64,000 nt of DNA from Acanthosoma haemorrhoidale. Lineage: Eukaryota > Arthropoda > Insecta > Hemiptera > Acanthosomatidae. Positions 9,605 through 22,880 of the stretch are shown here, one piece after another (positions within the stretch are counted from its first letter, which is position 1; every line of letters starts with the position of its first letter). Made by a program: the position numbers and the translations under genes. The notes under the pieces are model-generated. The model saw only the letters and a list, made by a program, of their open reading frames with translations. It was not told where the DNA came from and ran no database searches. Location: positions 101,515,189 through 101,579,188 of the forward strand of contig OV884009.1 of assembly GCA_930367205.1 (NCBI GenBank), read 5' to 3'.

Positions 9605-12600
9605 AAGGCGTCCACGTGAACAGGTCACGAAAATTGTCTGTTGAGCCAGTTCTACGACCGAAACACTTCCTATGGACGGTAGTAAAACAGTTGATTTGCA
9701 GTGCGATACGAATACTCACTATAGCGCAGGCGCAGAACTCCTTGTGTTTTTAATAATAGCATTTTGGCTAATCTGCTGGCAATCAACGGCAATTAAAAGC
9801 ACATCAAAGTGTAAATTATAAAGTTAATTGTTTCACAAATTCAATGCAATATCAAGTTAACTCACAACTGGAGTATAAACAACATTCTTAGTTTCAACTC
9901 CTCAGTGAGAATAAATAAATTTATTCCCCCCCTTGAGTTAGCCACGCGAACTTGGGGAGAAATATGACGGTCCGAAATCTACTCGGCAGTCCCTGTGACT
10001 GGTTGATCGTGGTGGAGAGTTTAAAGTCTTACAGCAAAGGGGAATCGGTTAAAGATAAAAGGGATATCCGTCGTGAAATAGTTTGTACACCCGGTCCCCT
10101 TTTTGTTGAAATAGTCGCTTCAATTACATTAGCCACCGTCTTTTTTACGAACAGCCTTGTGCCGTTGCAAAGTTTCCGCTGGAGTTAGGAAACTGTTGAG
10201 AAATTTGCGACCTCATCGGCACACGTGACTACGCGGGGTAACATGGCTAGTATTTTTTGGCTTTGTTTCGCCAACTTCTGCATTTTTAGAAGTAAGATTG
10301 GCTCTTTATATTTCCACAGCCTTTTCGAAGGTCAGACCGTGTTCTGTTCCAATTTCCAGACGGTTCCACCGACATTAAGTTATATTCGTTTTCACGCTAT
10401 TGTAGAAGATTCTTTATAGTTCTATTAGCTTACCTTGGGATTGGATGTCGTTAGGACTGTCATCAGCACAGCAACCGCGAGAACTATGAACTTGACACTT
10501 TGTTTGAGTTAATTTTTAGCCCTTAGGACTTGGAGTTAAACGTTATCGGAAGTGTCACTATTCAATCAGCAATTAAAAACGATAGATTTTACACGTTTTA
10601 AATTATTTTAACAACTTCTCGACCTTGGGTTACAAGGGATTTCTTATATTTTTATAATGAACGATTATATTTTTATAACGAATACATCAGCCAGGAAATG
10701 TGTTGTATGCGGAGCCCACCCCACTCAAATGATTGACTTAACTCTGCACCACCAAACGTAGAACCCTTCGATTGGGAATACCTCCACTTCATGCACGTAT
10801 CGATTTCATAGAGTATTATTACGTTTAAGGGGAAATCGTCACTTCAAAGGTCGGAGACCTAATGACTCTCCCAAATAGATCAAAAAGGAAAAGAAAACTC
10901 CAATTCAAAGAGAATTTAATGAGAGATGAGGTTACAAGTAGATAGCAAGTAGGAAGGATCAGGTACTAATAACAGTCGTAATCACTCGAACTGATTCTTC
11001 GGGAGTCCTCCACTCACTTCTCAAATAACTGATGTAGATGTAATACTGATTCAGCGACTGTCAGTAATACTGGAAATCATTACCTGCAGTGCTAACAACG
11101 ACGCGTCAAAATTTGTAGTTAGCGCAGCTGACCCAGTAAAACTAGCTGTTTCATTGTACCCTTGGTATAATATGCCACCTACGGTGCACAAAGTTTCGAT
11201 GCACGGCAGAGCAATTGTAGAATGTGTGTTATTACCAGTAGGTCTCCTTTCCGAGGAGGCCCAAGAATGTGGAAATAAGGAGTATAAACGATTTAGGATC
11301 GTTCAAGAAAAACTTCATGGATCGTTACAAATGAAGATGTATTCAATAAGCTCTTCGTGTCATCATGCCCGATTATTACTTATCTACGAACGGATAAGTT
11401 GATTTATAAAACCGTTTATTATTGAATAAAATTAACCATTTCATTGCACACAATGCGTCTAGTGCGTGAAATAAAATTTATTTTAATTAAATTTAATATT
11501 TAAATACAATATGTTACCTGAGAAATAAGTTTAATTGAATGGCCAACTATGACCCAGGACGTTAAGGAACCCTTTTAGCCCTTGGGTCAGACCCCCCACT
11601 ACACTGTGCAACCCCCTCCCACATCCCTTTAAAATTCCCATTGTTATTTTCCTTGCAAGTAGTAATAAGAAATAAAGTATGTTCCCTGAAAAAAACGAGG
11701 CCGCACCTTGCCAAATTTGACTAGAGTTAGTCTTTTGGTAACTGTCATTCAGGATTTGGCTTAATCTCGCCATAACTGGCCTTTTATCTTAAGCTGGGTA
11801 GTCAGAGAATCATTCAACATAAAATAATAAAATAAAATAACTGGCTTAATTACTAAAAACCACTAGCAATATAAATGTTGTAAATCCAAATGCAGTTGTA
11901 AATAAAAAGCCTACAATAACGCAAAAAAAAAAACAATAAAAATATGTAAAGCAATCAGTCTTCTTTAAAACCCAACAGCCAACTTAAAATATTTAAAGTG
12001 GTTCCTTTGAAAATGCACTTAAATAGCAGTGAATCGGAAGTGACGCTTTGTCTTCCGCGCCATCAATGAGTTTAGTTATCAGTTTGACCGACATATATCA
12101 AGGAACCTTTATGATGTTTTAGTTTAATTGCAGTAACGTCCTTATATTAGTGCAATGATTTATGTGCCTGCAAAAATACATCATTTTTGTTTTAGTTTAA
12201 CGTCCTTTATTCTGTCCTGAGGACTTTGGCAAGGCGGGCCCTGTAGTAAACAAATATGTAATTATGATATTAAATCTTAATTCAGGCTCACACTTCCACC
12301 ACATCATAACTAAACATATTTACCTCAATACCAATGGTCCCATAATGAGCGGCTGGGCTATGTCAAAATATTGGATAAAATTGACCAAAACCGAAATTGT
12401 TGGTTGTCCAAATTCAGTCAACTATTTACAACCATTTTACCTACGAGCTTTATTTAGCACCCTGAAAATATGGTTCTGAATTTCTTAGATCCACGTCTAG
12501 GGGTGGATATTGGTATATTCAGCCAAGAGAAGAAATTAAAACATTATGTCCAGTTTTCGGTATTTAGGCCCACTGTGCCTCGTCCTGGCGTAGAACACCG

Positions 12601-12690
12601 CGGTCATTTTTTGCAGTGTTGGTGGTCCCAGCAGAATAAGGAACAGGGTTGGTGTGGGAGGGTGGCCACCAATAAGAAATTGTTATGAAA
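9605..12690. other. Mostly unique AT-rich sequence
   Basis: No recurrent repeat was detected. Short frames at 9952-10188, 10225-10419, 11154-11402, 11531-11773 and 12264-12688 lack known motifs. A moderately GC-rich patch at 12570-12660 precedes the exon candidate at 12822. Nothing else can be supported. Confidence 0.4.
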
Positions 12691-12766
12691 TTACCAAAGA
12701 GGCTGTGAAGAGGGGGCTGTTTGGGCTTGCGGCTCTCGGTCCTGCGCTGTGCACACCCCCCTCAGC

Positions 12767-12821
12767 GGACCCCTGTCGGGACTGAGTAGGCGATCGGAGC
12801 TAGGGGACCACGCAACCTGCT
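12767..12821 (+). other. Candidate 5' untranslated part of exon
   Basis: A pyrimidine-rich tract ending 'cacccccctcag' at about 12755-12766 could act as a splice acceptor, making this GC-rich stretch the 5' UTR part of the exon starting at 12822. Alternatively transcription begins upstream, in the GC-rich patch from about 12705. Confidence 0.3.
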
Positions 12822-12879
12822 ATGGCTCTTCTTATGTACAACACTCCTACATTTCTCCTACTCACTCTACTTTGTCACA
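12822..12879 (+). CDS. Candidate first coding exon encoding a signal peptide
   Basis: ATG at 12822, with G at +4, opens a 19-codon frame MALLMYNTPTFLLLTLLCH plus one base. It ends exactly at a consensus splice donor, CA|GTGAGT, at 12880. The peptide has a short N-region and a run of hydrophobic residues (FLLLTLL), the layout of a secretory signal. The exon lies in a GC-rich island within AT-rich DNA, as do conserved exons. Such short signal-peptide exons followed by very long introns are common in insect genes for secreted or immunoglobulin-type surface proteins. No downstream exon could be identified, so product identity is unknown. The phase-1 junction and donor are direct observations. That it is a real gene is inference. 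Confidence 0.45.
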
Positions 12880-12885
12880 GTGAGT
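12880..12885 (+). promoter_or_regulatory. Consensus 5' splice site
   Basis: GTGAGT directly follows the signal-peptide frame, with CA at the last two exon positions. Confidence 0.4.
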
Positions 12886-15800
12886 AATTTTATTTATCTA
12901 ATATTTTATTAGTAATTTAAAGAACTAAAAAAAAAATTTATTAAATTTTTAAGAATTTAAAAAAGGAAATTCGGCATAATTTTTTTCTCCCGACCAATTA
13001 TAATAAGGATTAGTCTCATTAATTTGTAATAGATATAAAACTATTTTCTAAATTTATGTGTATATAATAAATACAAATGATATTTACATTTTTTAAATGT
13101 GTGAAATATTTGACAAACATGTCAAAAAAGTTGTGCAGTTTTTCATAGTTTGAAAATAAAACAGTAAGACATTTAAAAATCTTATTACAAACGTATAAAC
13201 ACGTAAAATTTAACTATCTTGAAAATCATTTTTTCGCAACTCAGTAGTAGAAAAACAAGAAAATATTGTTCTGAATAATTTCTAGTCGAAATAATACTAT
13301 AATCATATATATAAAGTCCGAAAAGTGGCAAAATATCGCGCAAATCTAATATATATATATACAAAACCAATAAACCAGAACAAAAAAATGCAAAAATAAA
13401 AACTAAAACTAAAGGGAAAATAAAATACATGACGGAAAGGAGAGAATAAGATGACTACCGGAGAAAAGAGGATAAGGCGGGAAAAGTATCATGCCGGAGA
13501 AAGGAGTTGAGCGGGCAGCGATCAACCACCACCAATCAGATCCGAAAATATATTATTTTCCCATAAAATCCAGCCATTACTTTGTAACTTGTGTTCCTTA
13601 CCTTTTCCCATAACGTCCCAGTAATATATACACTGTGAACAGGGGCCTCAGATTGGTCACTGTATATGGACAGTATATAACTTTCATACGAGTTTACTGT
13701 ATACTGTATAATCGTGTACTGTACTACACAGATGTTTTATGATCATTTTCATTTAAATAGACGACTCATATTATTTAAGGAACATTACTAGTATAATCAG
13801 CCAGACACTAGTAACCTGTTGCCAATTTTTTAATTTACAGAGAAATTCTTTTGCTCTAGATAGATTAACAATAGCATCGTGTTGAAAATATGAACCATGG
13901 GTACGGTACGCATCTGTACCAGGAAATCTATAAAGGACTGTAACATTATTTGAAGAAAATCAGGATAAGTTTGTCTTATAAGCAAATTTTATTTTTTATC
14001 CATATTTGAGATAATAACTCTTATAGACATGATGTTTAGGCTAATGAACGAATACCTTATCGGAATATAGTTAGATCGATTAATAACACATCGATATATG
14101 CAACCCCAGCCAGCCGCCCCAACTTAAGTGATTTCCTATAAAATGTTCATCAGGGCTTCTCGTCAATAATATTTGCGATATCGATCTTTGTTGGACACCT
14201 CCATTACTGGTTCCTACCTCACTCCCTCAGAAGAGGACGAACTGGAAAAAAAAAAATCAAAGTAGGCTTATGAACTGGGCGAGTTTACCCGTGACAAGAC
14301 GCAAGTAGGCAGTCATCAGAGGTAAAGTATTTCCTATGATTTATAGCGTACAGGTCATTAGACCATCAGAGAACCTGCGACAAAGAAAAGACTTGGTTAA
14401 GCAGACATTAAATCCAGAAACATCACGTCGGCTGATGACAGTGGGAAAGGGAGATACCGTTTTCTTTTTTATTATCTCCTAGGGATGATGGTGTGCAAAT
14501 ACAGAGGATTAATGTACTACACAAATGTACATGGTCAATGAACTCGTGCTGAACCTTTGGCCGAGGACCGCTCTCAGGCGTGAGTCGTCTTAGCATCAGG
14601 ATCATTTATAAATCATCGCAGATAACATATTTAATGGCAGACAGGAATTTTATTTAAGTATAGAAAGATAATAATCAGAACTGTAAAGAAATCGAATGAG
14701 CACAAGGTATAAATTAAAACGGAAGGAATCACGTTCTAGGAAATCCCTAAGAATATAAAATTTAACATTTGAGATAAATATGTGTAAAATACGACACTTT
14801 AAAAAATAAATACAAATACAACATTTTGATATAAAAGAGACAGATGATGGAATATCACTAAAACTAGGGAGTTGACCGCGTGTTGAGAGGAAACAAGAAT
14901 TGTTTATCGAAAATTTGCTTACCCAAATCTCAGTCGGCAACAGGAGTTTTGCTTTCAAAAAAAATAATATAGGATGTCCCAGGTGAGATGTACGAAACTT
15001 GAGCATTTCAAATTATGAACTGAAAACATTAAGCAAGCAAGTACAGGTACGGAGACGAAAAAAGATAGAATAAAAACAAGTCATGCTTTCACTAATATAA
15101 CTTGTAAACTACTTTCATCGGGAAATACGCTAAAAAAATCTTAGAAATGGTTAATACTCGTATTCGAGTTCATTATGACACCGTTCATAATATTATAATA
15201 CACATACCTAATACATAATAAATAGAGGTTTTGCTGGGAAAAGGAAAACCTCTCGTAGGTCAAGAGACACGAAAACCTGACAAAAATTATGGGTATGACT
15301 ATTATTGAAGTATTTTAAACTTTTTAAAATTGTCAAATTTTGGGAGGGTCCAGGTAGGAAGTCCGTTTGCACCTGGTGCAAAATTTAAAAAAAAATCGTC
15401 AAACATATAAAAATCATCCGATTTCCGAAAAGTTAGGAATGACATTTCACATTGCCGTTGGAATTAAGTCCATAAAGATACCACTAGCAATTTGATATGG
15501 CAATCGGAACTGAAATGAAGTGCTTGGAAATATAATCAAATATCTTTTTAGAAATATTTTAAGAATTTTAGTGTTATATGTTTCGGCTTGGATCAGGGGA
15601 CGTTGGACTCAAACGGGTATTGATTTTTAAAATTAAAATATTGTTTCGTTTGGGCAGGCTTTATGATCGTCAATGATATCTGATCAATATGACAAATTCC
15701 TAGTTTAGTAAATTATCTGGGCAAATACGCAACTACTTTACATAAATGTTAGTTCTTTTGAACGGTGAGTGAATATAATAAAACGGTTATAACAGCTTGC

Positions 15801-16390
15801 CAGTTGAGCAATTAAGCCTGTTATAATCCCTTGTTGCTGCTATAATGCAGTACCCCCACCCAAGTGAGAAACAAAAGGTATTCTATTGATATTAATCGTC
15901 CGAATACAATTTAGTTAAATAACATAGCTTGGAGAGTTACTTCGCCAAGAATGTTAACGGACGCTCTGTAGCGATGATAAAGGACCAGCCAAAGGAAGCG
16001 CTCTGAAGCTGAAAAATGGCTTCAAGTCTACGAAGACGTGGCCAGGAGGAGCTTCATAATTTCAAGGCTAAAAAAGTAAAAGAAACATGGAAATTTTACG
16101 GTGCTGAACATAGCTACGCTCGGGGAATAAGGGGTTTTCTTTTGATATATATTTACGGATACATATATCTTATACATAGCTGAGAATACATAAAACTGTA
16201 AGGCAATACATAAAGGATGTATCAGATACCAAGATGTATAGGATATATGTATCCTTTTAATATATTCACCCGACTTACCCACGAACACCACGCTTTTACG
16301 CTCTAGTTGAATTATTAGAATATTTAAGTTTTATGGATGCCCTCTAGCTATTCAACCACTGACAGATTTGATTCCTCTATCAAATCCTAA
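12886..16390. other. Unique AT-rich sequence, possibly intronic
   Basis: Includes a short (TA)n run near 13350-13361. Frames at 13185-13430, 14650-15006 and 16028-16291 are AT-driven, with no domains. Nothing else was seen. Confidence 0.4.
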
Positions 16391-16395
16391 GCTTA

Positions 16396-16508
16396 TTGCA
16401 TTAGCGTTAAGTTGTACAATATTCAATTCACTTACTATTGGTCCCAATTGAATCCAAGCCCAAAATAATTTACCTTAATAAATTAGCGTGGTGATCAAAA
16501 TTGAAATG
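16396..16508 (-). repeat. Dispersed repeat E, copy 2
   Basis: Reverse-complement match to 520-655. Confidence 0.6.
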
Positions 16509-16509
16509 A

Positions 16510-19220
16510 TTCATTTATATAAAATAGAAATTTGTAAACTATATTTTATAACTAATGCCTTAAAAATATTTAATTTGTTTGACTTAGGATAGGAATATTA
16601 CAGATATCTTACTAGAGTAAACTATTACAATTATCTCTTAATTTATTAACTTCTTTAGAACATTGATGGCTTCAAGGTCAGACGTGAGTCAAAAGCTCAG
16701 CACCTCAGGAAGATGGAGAGAGACGAGTCGAAAGCAAGCAGCAGACCACCTAAGACCATGTACAGCAGTGGTTTAGCTAGTCCTCCCCGGATCAGTTATG
16801 CTCAGCGAGTCCTCACATCATAGCTACTAATTCAGTCCCCTCCGCTGTCTCCCAATGTGTCATCTTAGACCGTATCTCTCTCTCTCTCTTCAACAGAAGG
16901 CTGTTTTCTTCATGTCCATTTGTGATCCTGTATGCCTTTTCACACCGTCTGCGGGTTAAGCACAACTTAGGACTACCGTAGCTCCTGAGTCCCATATCCC
17001 TTCTGCCACTTAATTTCCTCACAGGGAGAAGAGAGGTTTATGGCATGCTGATCCTCTGGCCTCAGTTTCTTAACGTTATTTAATAATTGTACACTACATG
17101 GGGAATGCCGGTGGTTGAACTTTTTAGATATAGCATGAAAGTGACGTTAAATGTTAATTTATAAAAAGGGTTCAGGTACTTTTGAAGTATATGATTAAGG
17201 GGAAAAGATAAGGTTATAAAGGATAGTGCTTTGAGAAGGTGCTGTTGTATTTTATACGCTAAGTTGGAACGGCTGCGAAGCCTCAGGGATATACATTGAA
17301 AATATGATTTGATATTTAGATCAAGGTTGTGTTTTACTACTTGACATGTCATAATTTGCACTTTTATCTAATCACAAGCTTATAAAAGGAAGCATAAATG
17401 TTTTTGATAAACAGCCCACCAGGCCAGTTTCAAACCTTAACGCTGATTAATACGAAGCCAGATTAAACTGGAGTAATTACTTATCATTCAATGCTTAGTG
17501 AGATAGTAGTTACTTAAAAGTAGTGGAATGAACATAAACTACAAAAAGAGAAGTTATAAGTGAAAAGTGATAGTTGTAGTATTTGTGTGTTGTATATGAC
17601 TTTTAGAACATTTAACATTCATTTTAAAAGAAAACATTTTTCTTTTTAAATTACAAACTAATAATTGCAATAATGTGCACTGAGCAATAGTGAACGATGA
17701 CAGGATTCGTATAATATTTACAGTGATGCATTTACTTACTCACTCATTCATACCATACATACAAATACACACAGCATAGTGACTTCCCCCACCCCTCCAT
17801 AAGTCAATTCAAGGAGAAACAAGAGGATTTTATCTTTAAATGTTTTTTATGACTAATTTTTTTTTTTTTTTTTTTTTTATGGGTGGTTATGTGAAGTGCT
17901 GGGGGTAACGGAATAGTGATATTTTGTTTGTTATGTAATTTATGGACCAAATGGCACCACGGGTGAACATAAATACATTAATAATTTAAAGGACACATAA
18001 AGTCATTTCTTTTTCATTTGGCGAACCTATGATACCTAATTACTTTTGTTTGAGTAGTCAACAGGATTTCGATGACAGTTTTAAAGAATAATTGTCTTGA
18101 TAATTTTCTCCATAATTAAGTCCAAAAACATATCGCATATAGTTAATAAGGTCGATCGTTTGATTAACATACCTCTCATCTACACTCTAGTAAATAGAAT
18201 TTTAAATATAAATTTATTTTTGTTTCCAAGTAATAAATTAACTGTGAATGTTATAGTGAGTCATACACAAACATTTAGTGGATTCGGCAGTATTTTTCTT
18301 GCTGTCTTGTAATAAGTAAAAACGTTTCTGTAAAATTTTATGTATTTTGGTTCAACATGCTACTTATAACCACTAAATAGGCTACGATTTACACCTTTTA
18401 AAAAAAAAGTACTAAATTATAAAAATAAATATATATGAAATAAGCTCTAGCAGACATGTCACCGGTAGTAAATATAACAATACATTTCATGAACCAATGA
18501 GATTCTTTTTTTCTATGTATCGCATTAATTCAATTAACTCCAAATTACCATGTTTTTTTATGAGAATTTTATTTCGGATTTACTGAAAACGGTCTAGTGT
18601 CCTTTAATGGCTGAATCGAAATATATTATTGGACGAAAGTAAAGTTATATTTAGGAATAAAACCATTTTTTTAATAAAATTTAACTATATATTGTTAATT
18701 TTGATCCCAGGTTAAATCAAGTACATAGTTTCTGACTAGTAATTCTAAAAGTTGAAAATGTTTTGCATTTACTTGAATGAGAATGACTAATGTTCATGAA
18801 GAGAGAACTAAGGCTAATTGAGAATTTGCTATTGGCAAGTGAGAAAACAGCGGCTCCACTGCCAAGCAAATACTAAGTTAGTGTACTAAAAAATGTCCAA
18901 TAAGTTTTAATTAGTAGGTAACTGGTTTGTTGGTTCTTAACGGTTCATTGCACTGGTAGTTTTAGGTTATTTTTACCTGAAATATTGACAGTATTTAAAT
19001 CTTCCTCAACTTTTTATGTAGTACCTTTTCAAGGATGATTACTACTTCGTTATAAGTTATTCTTTGACATAAATATGGTACATTTTATAAAACAACTATG
19101 TAGCATTCAACAAAAACCAACAATGATAGATTAAAATTTTTAGAGCGATTTTCATTCGATTTTCATTTGAGAAAATATTAACATCAGTACTAGGGCATAT
19201 ATATATTTATACATATATAA
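16510..19220. other. Unique sequence with a T22 homopolymer
   Basis: A run of about 22 T lies at 17857-17878 and a (CT)n-like run at 16875-16891. No gene was recognised. A short frame at 16669-16780 starts ATGGCTTCAAGG and is unsupported. Confidence 0.4.
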
Positions 19221-19221
19221 C

Positions 19222-19487
19222 TTTATCGAGCTAAAATTACAATCTCCCTTATTAGGCAATAAGTAATTGAGATAAATGTTCTCATTCATACCATATTTAC
19301 AATTCATCATTCACTCGCTCATTCATACAATATTACAAACAGCCCAGAGGCCTCCCAAATCCACATGGTTGTCACCTCCTTCCTATGCGAAAGAGGAAGC
19401 GGAGTCTTGGGAAGTCCCCCACGCTCCTCCGTCAGCCGCGTCACCGGGTACGAGCCAGTGGAGGCTGACAAAGAGCGCGAGAGCCAC
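19222..19487 (-). mobile_element. Jockey-A 3' UTR fragment
   Basis: Covers only the 3' UTR, from the element's 3' tip (plus-strand 'aaaattacaatct') to 'gagcgcgagagccac'. It stops exactly where the second piece of the 27.7-kb copy resumes. It is followed after ~110 bp by repeat B. Confidence 0.82.
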
Positions 19488-19597
19488 GACTAGGACATTA
19501 AAGCATTTTTTTAATGAATAACTTCAGATTTGGAAAATTTAAAACCTCCAACTCCTAGTAGGAATTTTAAATTATTCTTAAATTATCACCAAGGAGA

Positions 19598-20133
19598 ACA
19601 TTGTCCCAAAGTGTCCTCTTTATTTTGTTTAAAAGTTACATTATATTTACCACAGTTGCCAGACGCACCTCTTAACCAAAACTAACATAAGCACTTAACT
19701 AATAGTTATCAAATAAATATCTCCATATTTACATGTAGGAAAATAACCTAACATGATGTTTTTGACGTCACAACCTCTGATTACAGGATATAGTTGTTTC
19801 ATTTGCATGTTTAGATTTTTTAAAAGATTTATTTGCTTACTTAGTATGTTCTTACGATAAAGATTCACATTGAACGTGATAGAAAACATTTTTTTTATTC
19901 AATACCAATTAATTTATGACACCTAAGCATGGAGTTGCCAGAAATTTTAAATCGACGGGCTATCCCAAATAATACCTCCTTTTAAAATTCCATCTCAAAT
20001 GAAAGGCCTCTGATCTTTGAATCTAGTTGGAATGACACCGATTCAACCCTTGGCAGCAACTAGTAACTGACTGTTAATCAATTATCAATTGATAATCAAA
20101 GCATTTATTTTAGATGGTAAATCCAGAGAGCGA
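19598..20133 (-). repeat. Repeat B, copy 1 (~535 bp)
   Basis: A near-identical copy lies at 27212-27731, in the same orientation. Both run from 'attgtcccaaagtgtcct' to 'aaatccagagagcga'. Differences are a few substitutions plus small indels near the right end. Each carries a 64-codon minus-strand frame (19695-19889 here) with about six amino-acid differences between copies, sharing NMQMKQLYPVIRGCDVK and LGYFPTCKYGDIYLITI. The frame is not recognisable and the repeat has no clear terminal inverted repeats. Confidence 0.82.
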
Positions 20134-20139
20134 TTAGCC

Positions 20140-21760
20140 AAATAAAATTAGGGTGGAAAAAAAATAAAAATTAATGAATTGATTCTACCGTATAGGTAAT
20201 ATGAGCATTTGGGAAGTCGATTGGAGAAAAAAAACTGAAAACAAAGGACTGGGCTCAAGCTGGAATTAAATATTTAACTGACTCATAGAGATTTTAATGG
20301 TTGATCTAGGTCAGGGATGGCCTTTAGAGAAAAGTTGCTAATCAATTTTATCTAATTTTGTGGCTAAATTTAAATTATTCAATACGTAGCTAATGGTATT
20401 TTAATTATTACTTTTTGTCACTCAACTTGTAACGTACACATTTCAATGAAGGCTACACGTCTATTATAAATTTGAGAATATTTAATGGCCACGCTGGATC
20501 GGTTTTTGTACGGCTGATTGGAAGAATAAAAGTATGCTCCAAGAACCTCATTATTTTTCAGTTAAATTAATGAGATCAGACCCTACGGGGTCATGGAAAT
20601 GATCCAAACGTCAAGCGCTTTCAAGAAACGAACACGTGGCAATTGAGGACCCAAGTCCGGTTTGGTTTGGGTGGTTTGGGGCTGAACATTCGTTAACGGG
20701 GAACTTTCCCCTATTTGCCTCTCCCTATCCATCCTTCCCGGTTAAGCAATGAGCATTACAACTTAGTAATCAACATCAGGGTTATGTAGGGTGCTCATTG
20801 GTAGGAGAAAGTTTGATCAGATGAATGAGGGGTATTCATTATTTAAATGATGTATTAATAATCAATATGGAAATAATGTTAGTTATAATATTAGAATCAT
20901 ATTTTCGGTTTACAAAACTTTATTTTTTAAAATATCAGAAAATTATTGTTGCATTACTTTTATAATCTGTGAAATGAAATGATAAAAGGCAAAAAGGGCC
21001 TTTTTTCACGTTCAGTAATTTTTTTTTTATTCTTTTCGTTATTGTAGCTGAATCAAATGAGCGTATCTTAAGGTTTATGGAATGCACCTTTACAATATCA
21101 AATTGATTGAGTATTAAAGGAAGAAAACTGACGGATGGTCTCCTAATTGAAACTGATAAGTATGAAATATAAGATCATATTTAATCAACTATGTTATACG
21201 TATTATAAGCACTACTCCTGTCGTATCAATAACCTTTTTCATCAATTTATTTTAGGAACAGATTTATCATTGGTAACTTTTCATTTATGATATGTGGGTC
21301 TTATAACAACTGAAATAAGACTAAAAAACCGACCTTTGTATTTCGTTTTAAAGGCGAATGTATGTTTTCACTGCGTATGTTACGGTGTATCCGGCATAAG
21401 ATCATTATATCAGAGTATTGCTAACTACCAATCAATTACCGGCAAATAACCTATTTTCAATAGAAATAAACGATATTGATGGGAAAGGTCACGGCGTCTC
21501 ATGAGGAAATAAATATTGACATCAAAAGAATGGTATAAATAGGAATTCATATTTCCTTGTGTTCAATAAATTCTAAGGTTGTTTTCTTGACCTTCTTTTT
21601 GTACCTCGTCATCTGGAACTGCCGAGACAGAACAGAGAGGTTCTACTTTTAAATTCTATTGTCTGTTATTGTCTTCTGCAGCAGTGGTCCTAAAAAGTAT
21701 TCAATCCACGTCTAATCCGACATTTACGACCGAATTGACGAATTATACAACCACAACACG
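20140..21760. other. Unique AT-rich sequence
   Basis: A less AT-rich patch at 20575-20740 has no recognisable frame. Nothing else was seen. Confidence 0.4.
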
Positions 21761-21766
21761 ACCTTC

Positions 21767-21930
21767 TCCACGGTCCAGTGGTTATCATGTTTACATCTGC
21801 GGAGACCCGGGTTGGATCCCCGGCAGCTCACCCAAGGACTTCGTTTTCTTAGGTGGATGGGTCCAGTCGGTGATGGCCCAGCCTAATGAGGATAAATGAG
21901 TAGCGATTTTAATGATGAAGTAGTACACAT
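21767..21930 (+). mobile_element. tRNA-derived SINE-like element
   Basis: The head has a box A-like GGTCCAGTGGTTA (21772-21784) and box B-like GGTTGGATCCC (21810-21820), spaced as in a tRNA. The ACCCGGGTT..CCCCGG context is reminiscent of Glu/Asp-type tRNAs. A ~110-bp tail unrelated to tRNA follows and is shared with 5923-6032, ending 'agcctaatgaggataaatgagtagc'. Conservation of head and tail in two unlinked places supports a Pol III-transcribed SINE family. The short open frame at 21669-21899 is incidental. Confidence 0.7.
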
Positions 21931-22462
21931 GAGAAAAGAGAAATCAAAGTTGAGAGGTATTGACATGTCATAGGCCAGTTTCGCTAACTTTCAACTGTCA
22001 AAACCTACAGCTTGAAAGCTACTTGATTTCAAAGTTAAGATCTATGTTTTGACTTTTACTCATGATGAAAATAAATTATAGACGATAAAAAAGGTTTTAA
22101 TGAGATTAAAAAAACAATTATGAGGTACATCCATCAGGAGCTGTTTTGATGGAAAGGTATGTCATTTTCCTTAAAATGATGTTAAAATCAAGAGTTCATT
22201 TCTAGAAAGCACCGTCACCCTCAATCAGAGTATTTATTATCCAAAGAAAAAGAAATGCGCATCGCCGGTCGTGTGCGTGTTGTCGGGAAAACTGGAGGTT
22301 CCGGGTACTAGCCACTATCTCTCTGTTTAAATTAATAATTACCAACCTGAACTTAGTCAGGTAAACCATGGGATCAGCAAAACTCAACATCTAGCGCATC
22401 CTATCCTCACAATTTCAAGTTCTAATAACATCAGTTACTGTACACGTTCTGCCACAAATACT
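21931..22462. other. Unique AT-rich sequence
   Basis: Nothing supported. Confidence 0.4.
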
Positions 22463-22880
22463 CTAGCACAGTCATTGTACTGCACCACTCATCTCTATAA
22501 CCTCCTCGGAGACTAAAACGACAGTGACCTTGTGACCTGCTATAAATGCGTAACAGTGGGAGTCCTGAAAATGGCCAGTTTCTCCAACCATGACCTGAGC
22601 GTCTGTGGCTCTCGCGATCTTTGTCAGCATCCACTGGCTCGTATCCGGGGACGAGGCTGACGGAGGAGCGTGGGAGACTTCCCAAGACTCCGCTTCCTCT
22701 TTCGCATGCGAGGGAGGTGACAACCATGTGGATTTGGGAGGTCTCTGGGCTGTTTGTAAATACTGTATGAATGAGTGAGTGAATGAAAATAGTAAATATG
22801 GTATGAATGAAAACATTTATTACAATTACTTATTGCCCAATGAGGCAGATTGTAATTTTATCATAATAAAGATGATTATT
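22463..22880 (+). mobile_element. Jockey-A 3' end copy
   Basis: Starts within the RT C-terminus ('ctagcacagtcattgtactg'), continues through PPRRLKRQ and the stop codon at about 22543, and carries the complete 3' UTR to 'atcataataaagatgattatt'. The antisense 98- and 114-codon frames here are UTR shadows. Confidence 0.88.

Noticed and set aside
16669..16780. Short frame starting ATGGCTTCAAGG as a host exon
   Set aside because: An internal GTGAGT and downstream stop give no consistent exon model, and no domain is visible.
22472..22816. 114-codon minus frame resembling frames at 33478, 48091 and elsewhere
   Set aside because: It is the antisense of the Jockey-A 3' UTR, so recurrence reflects the repeat, not a gene family.
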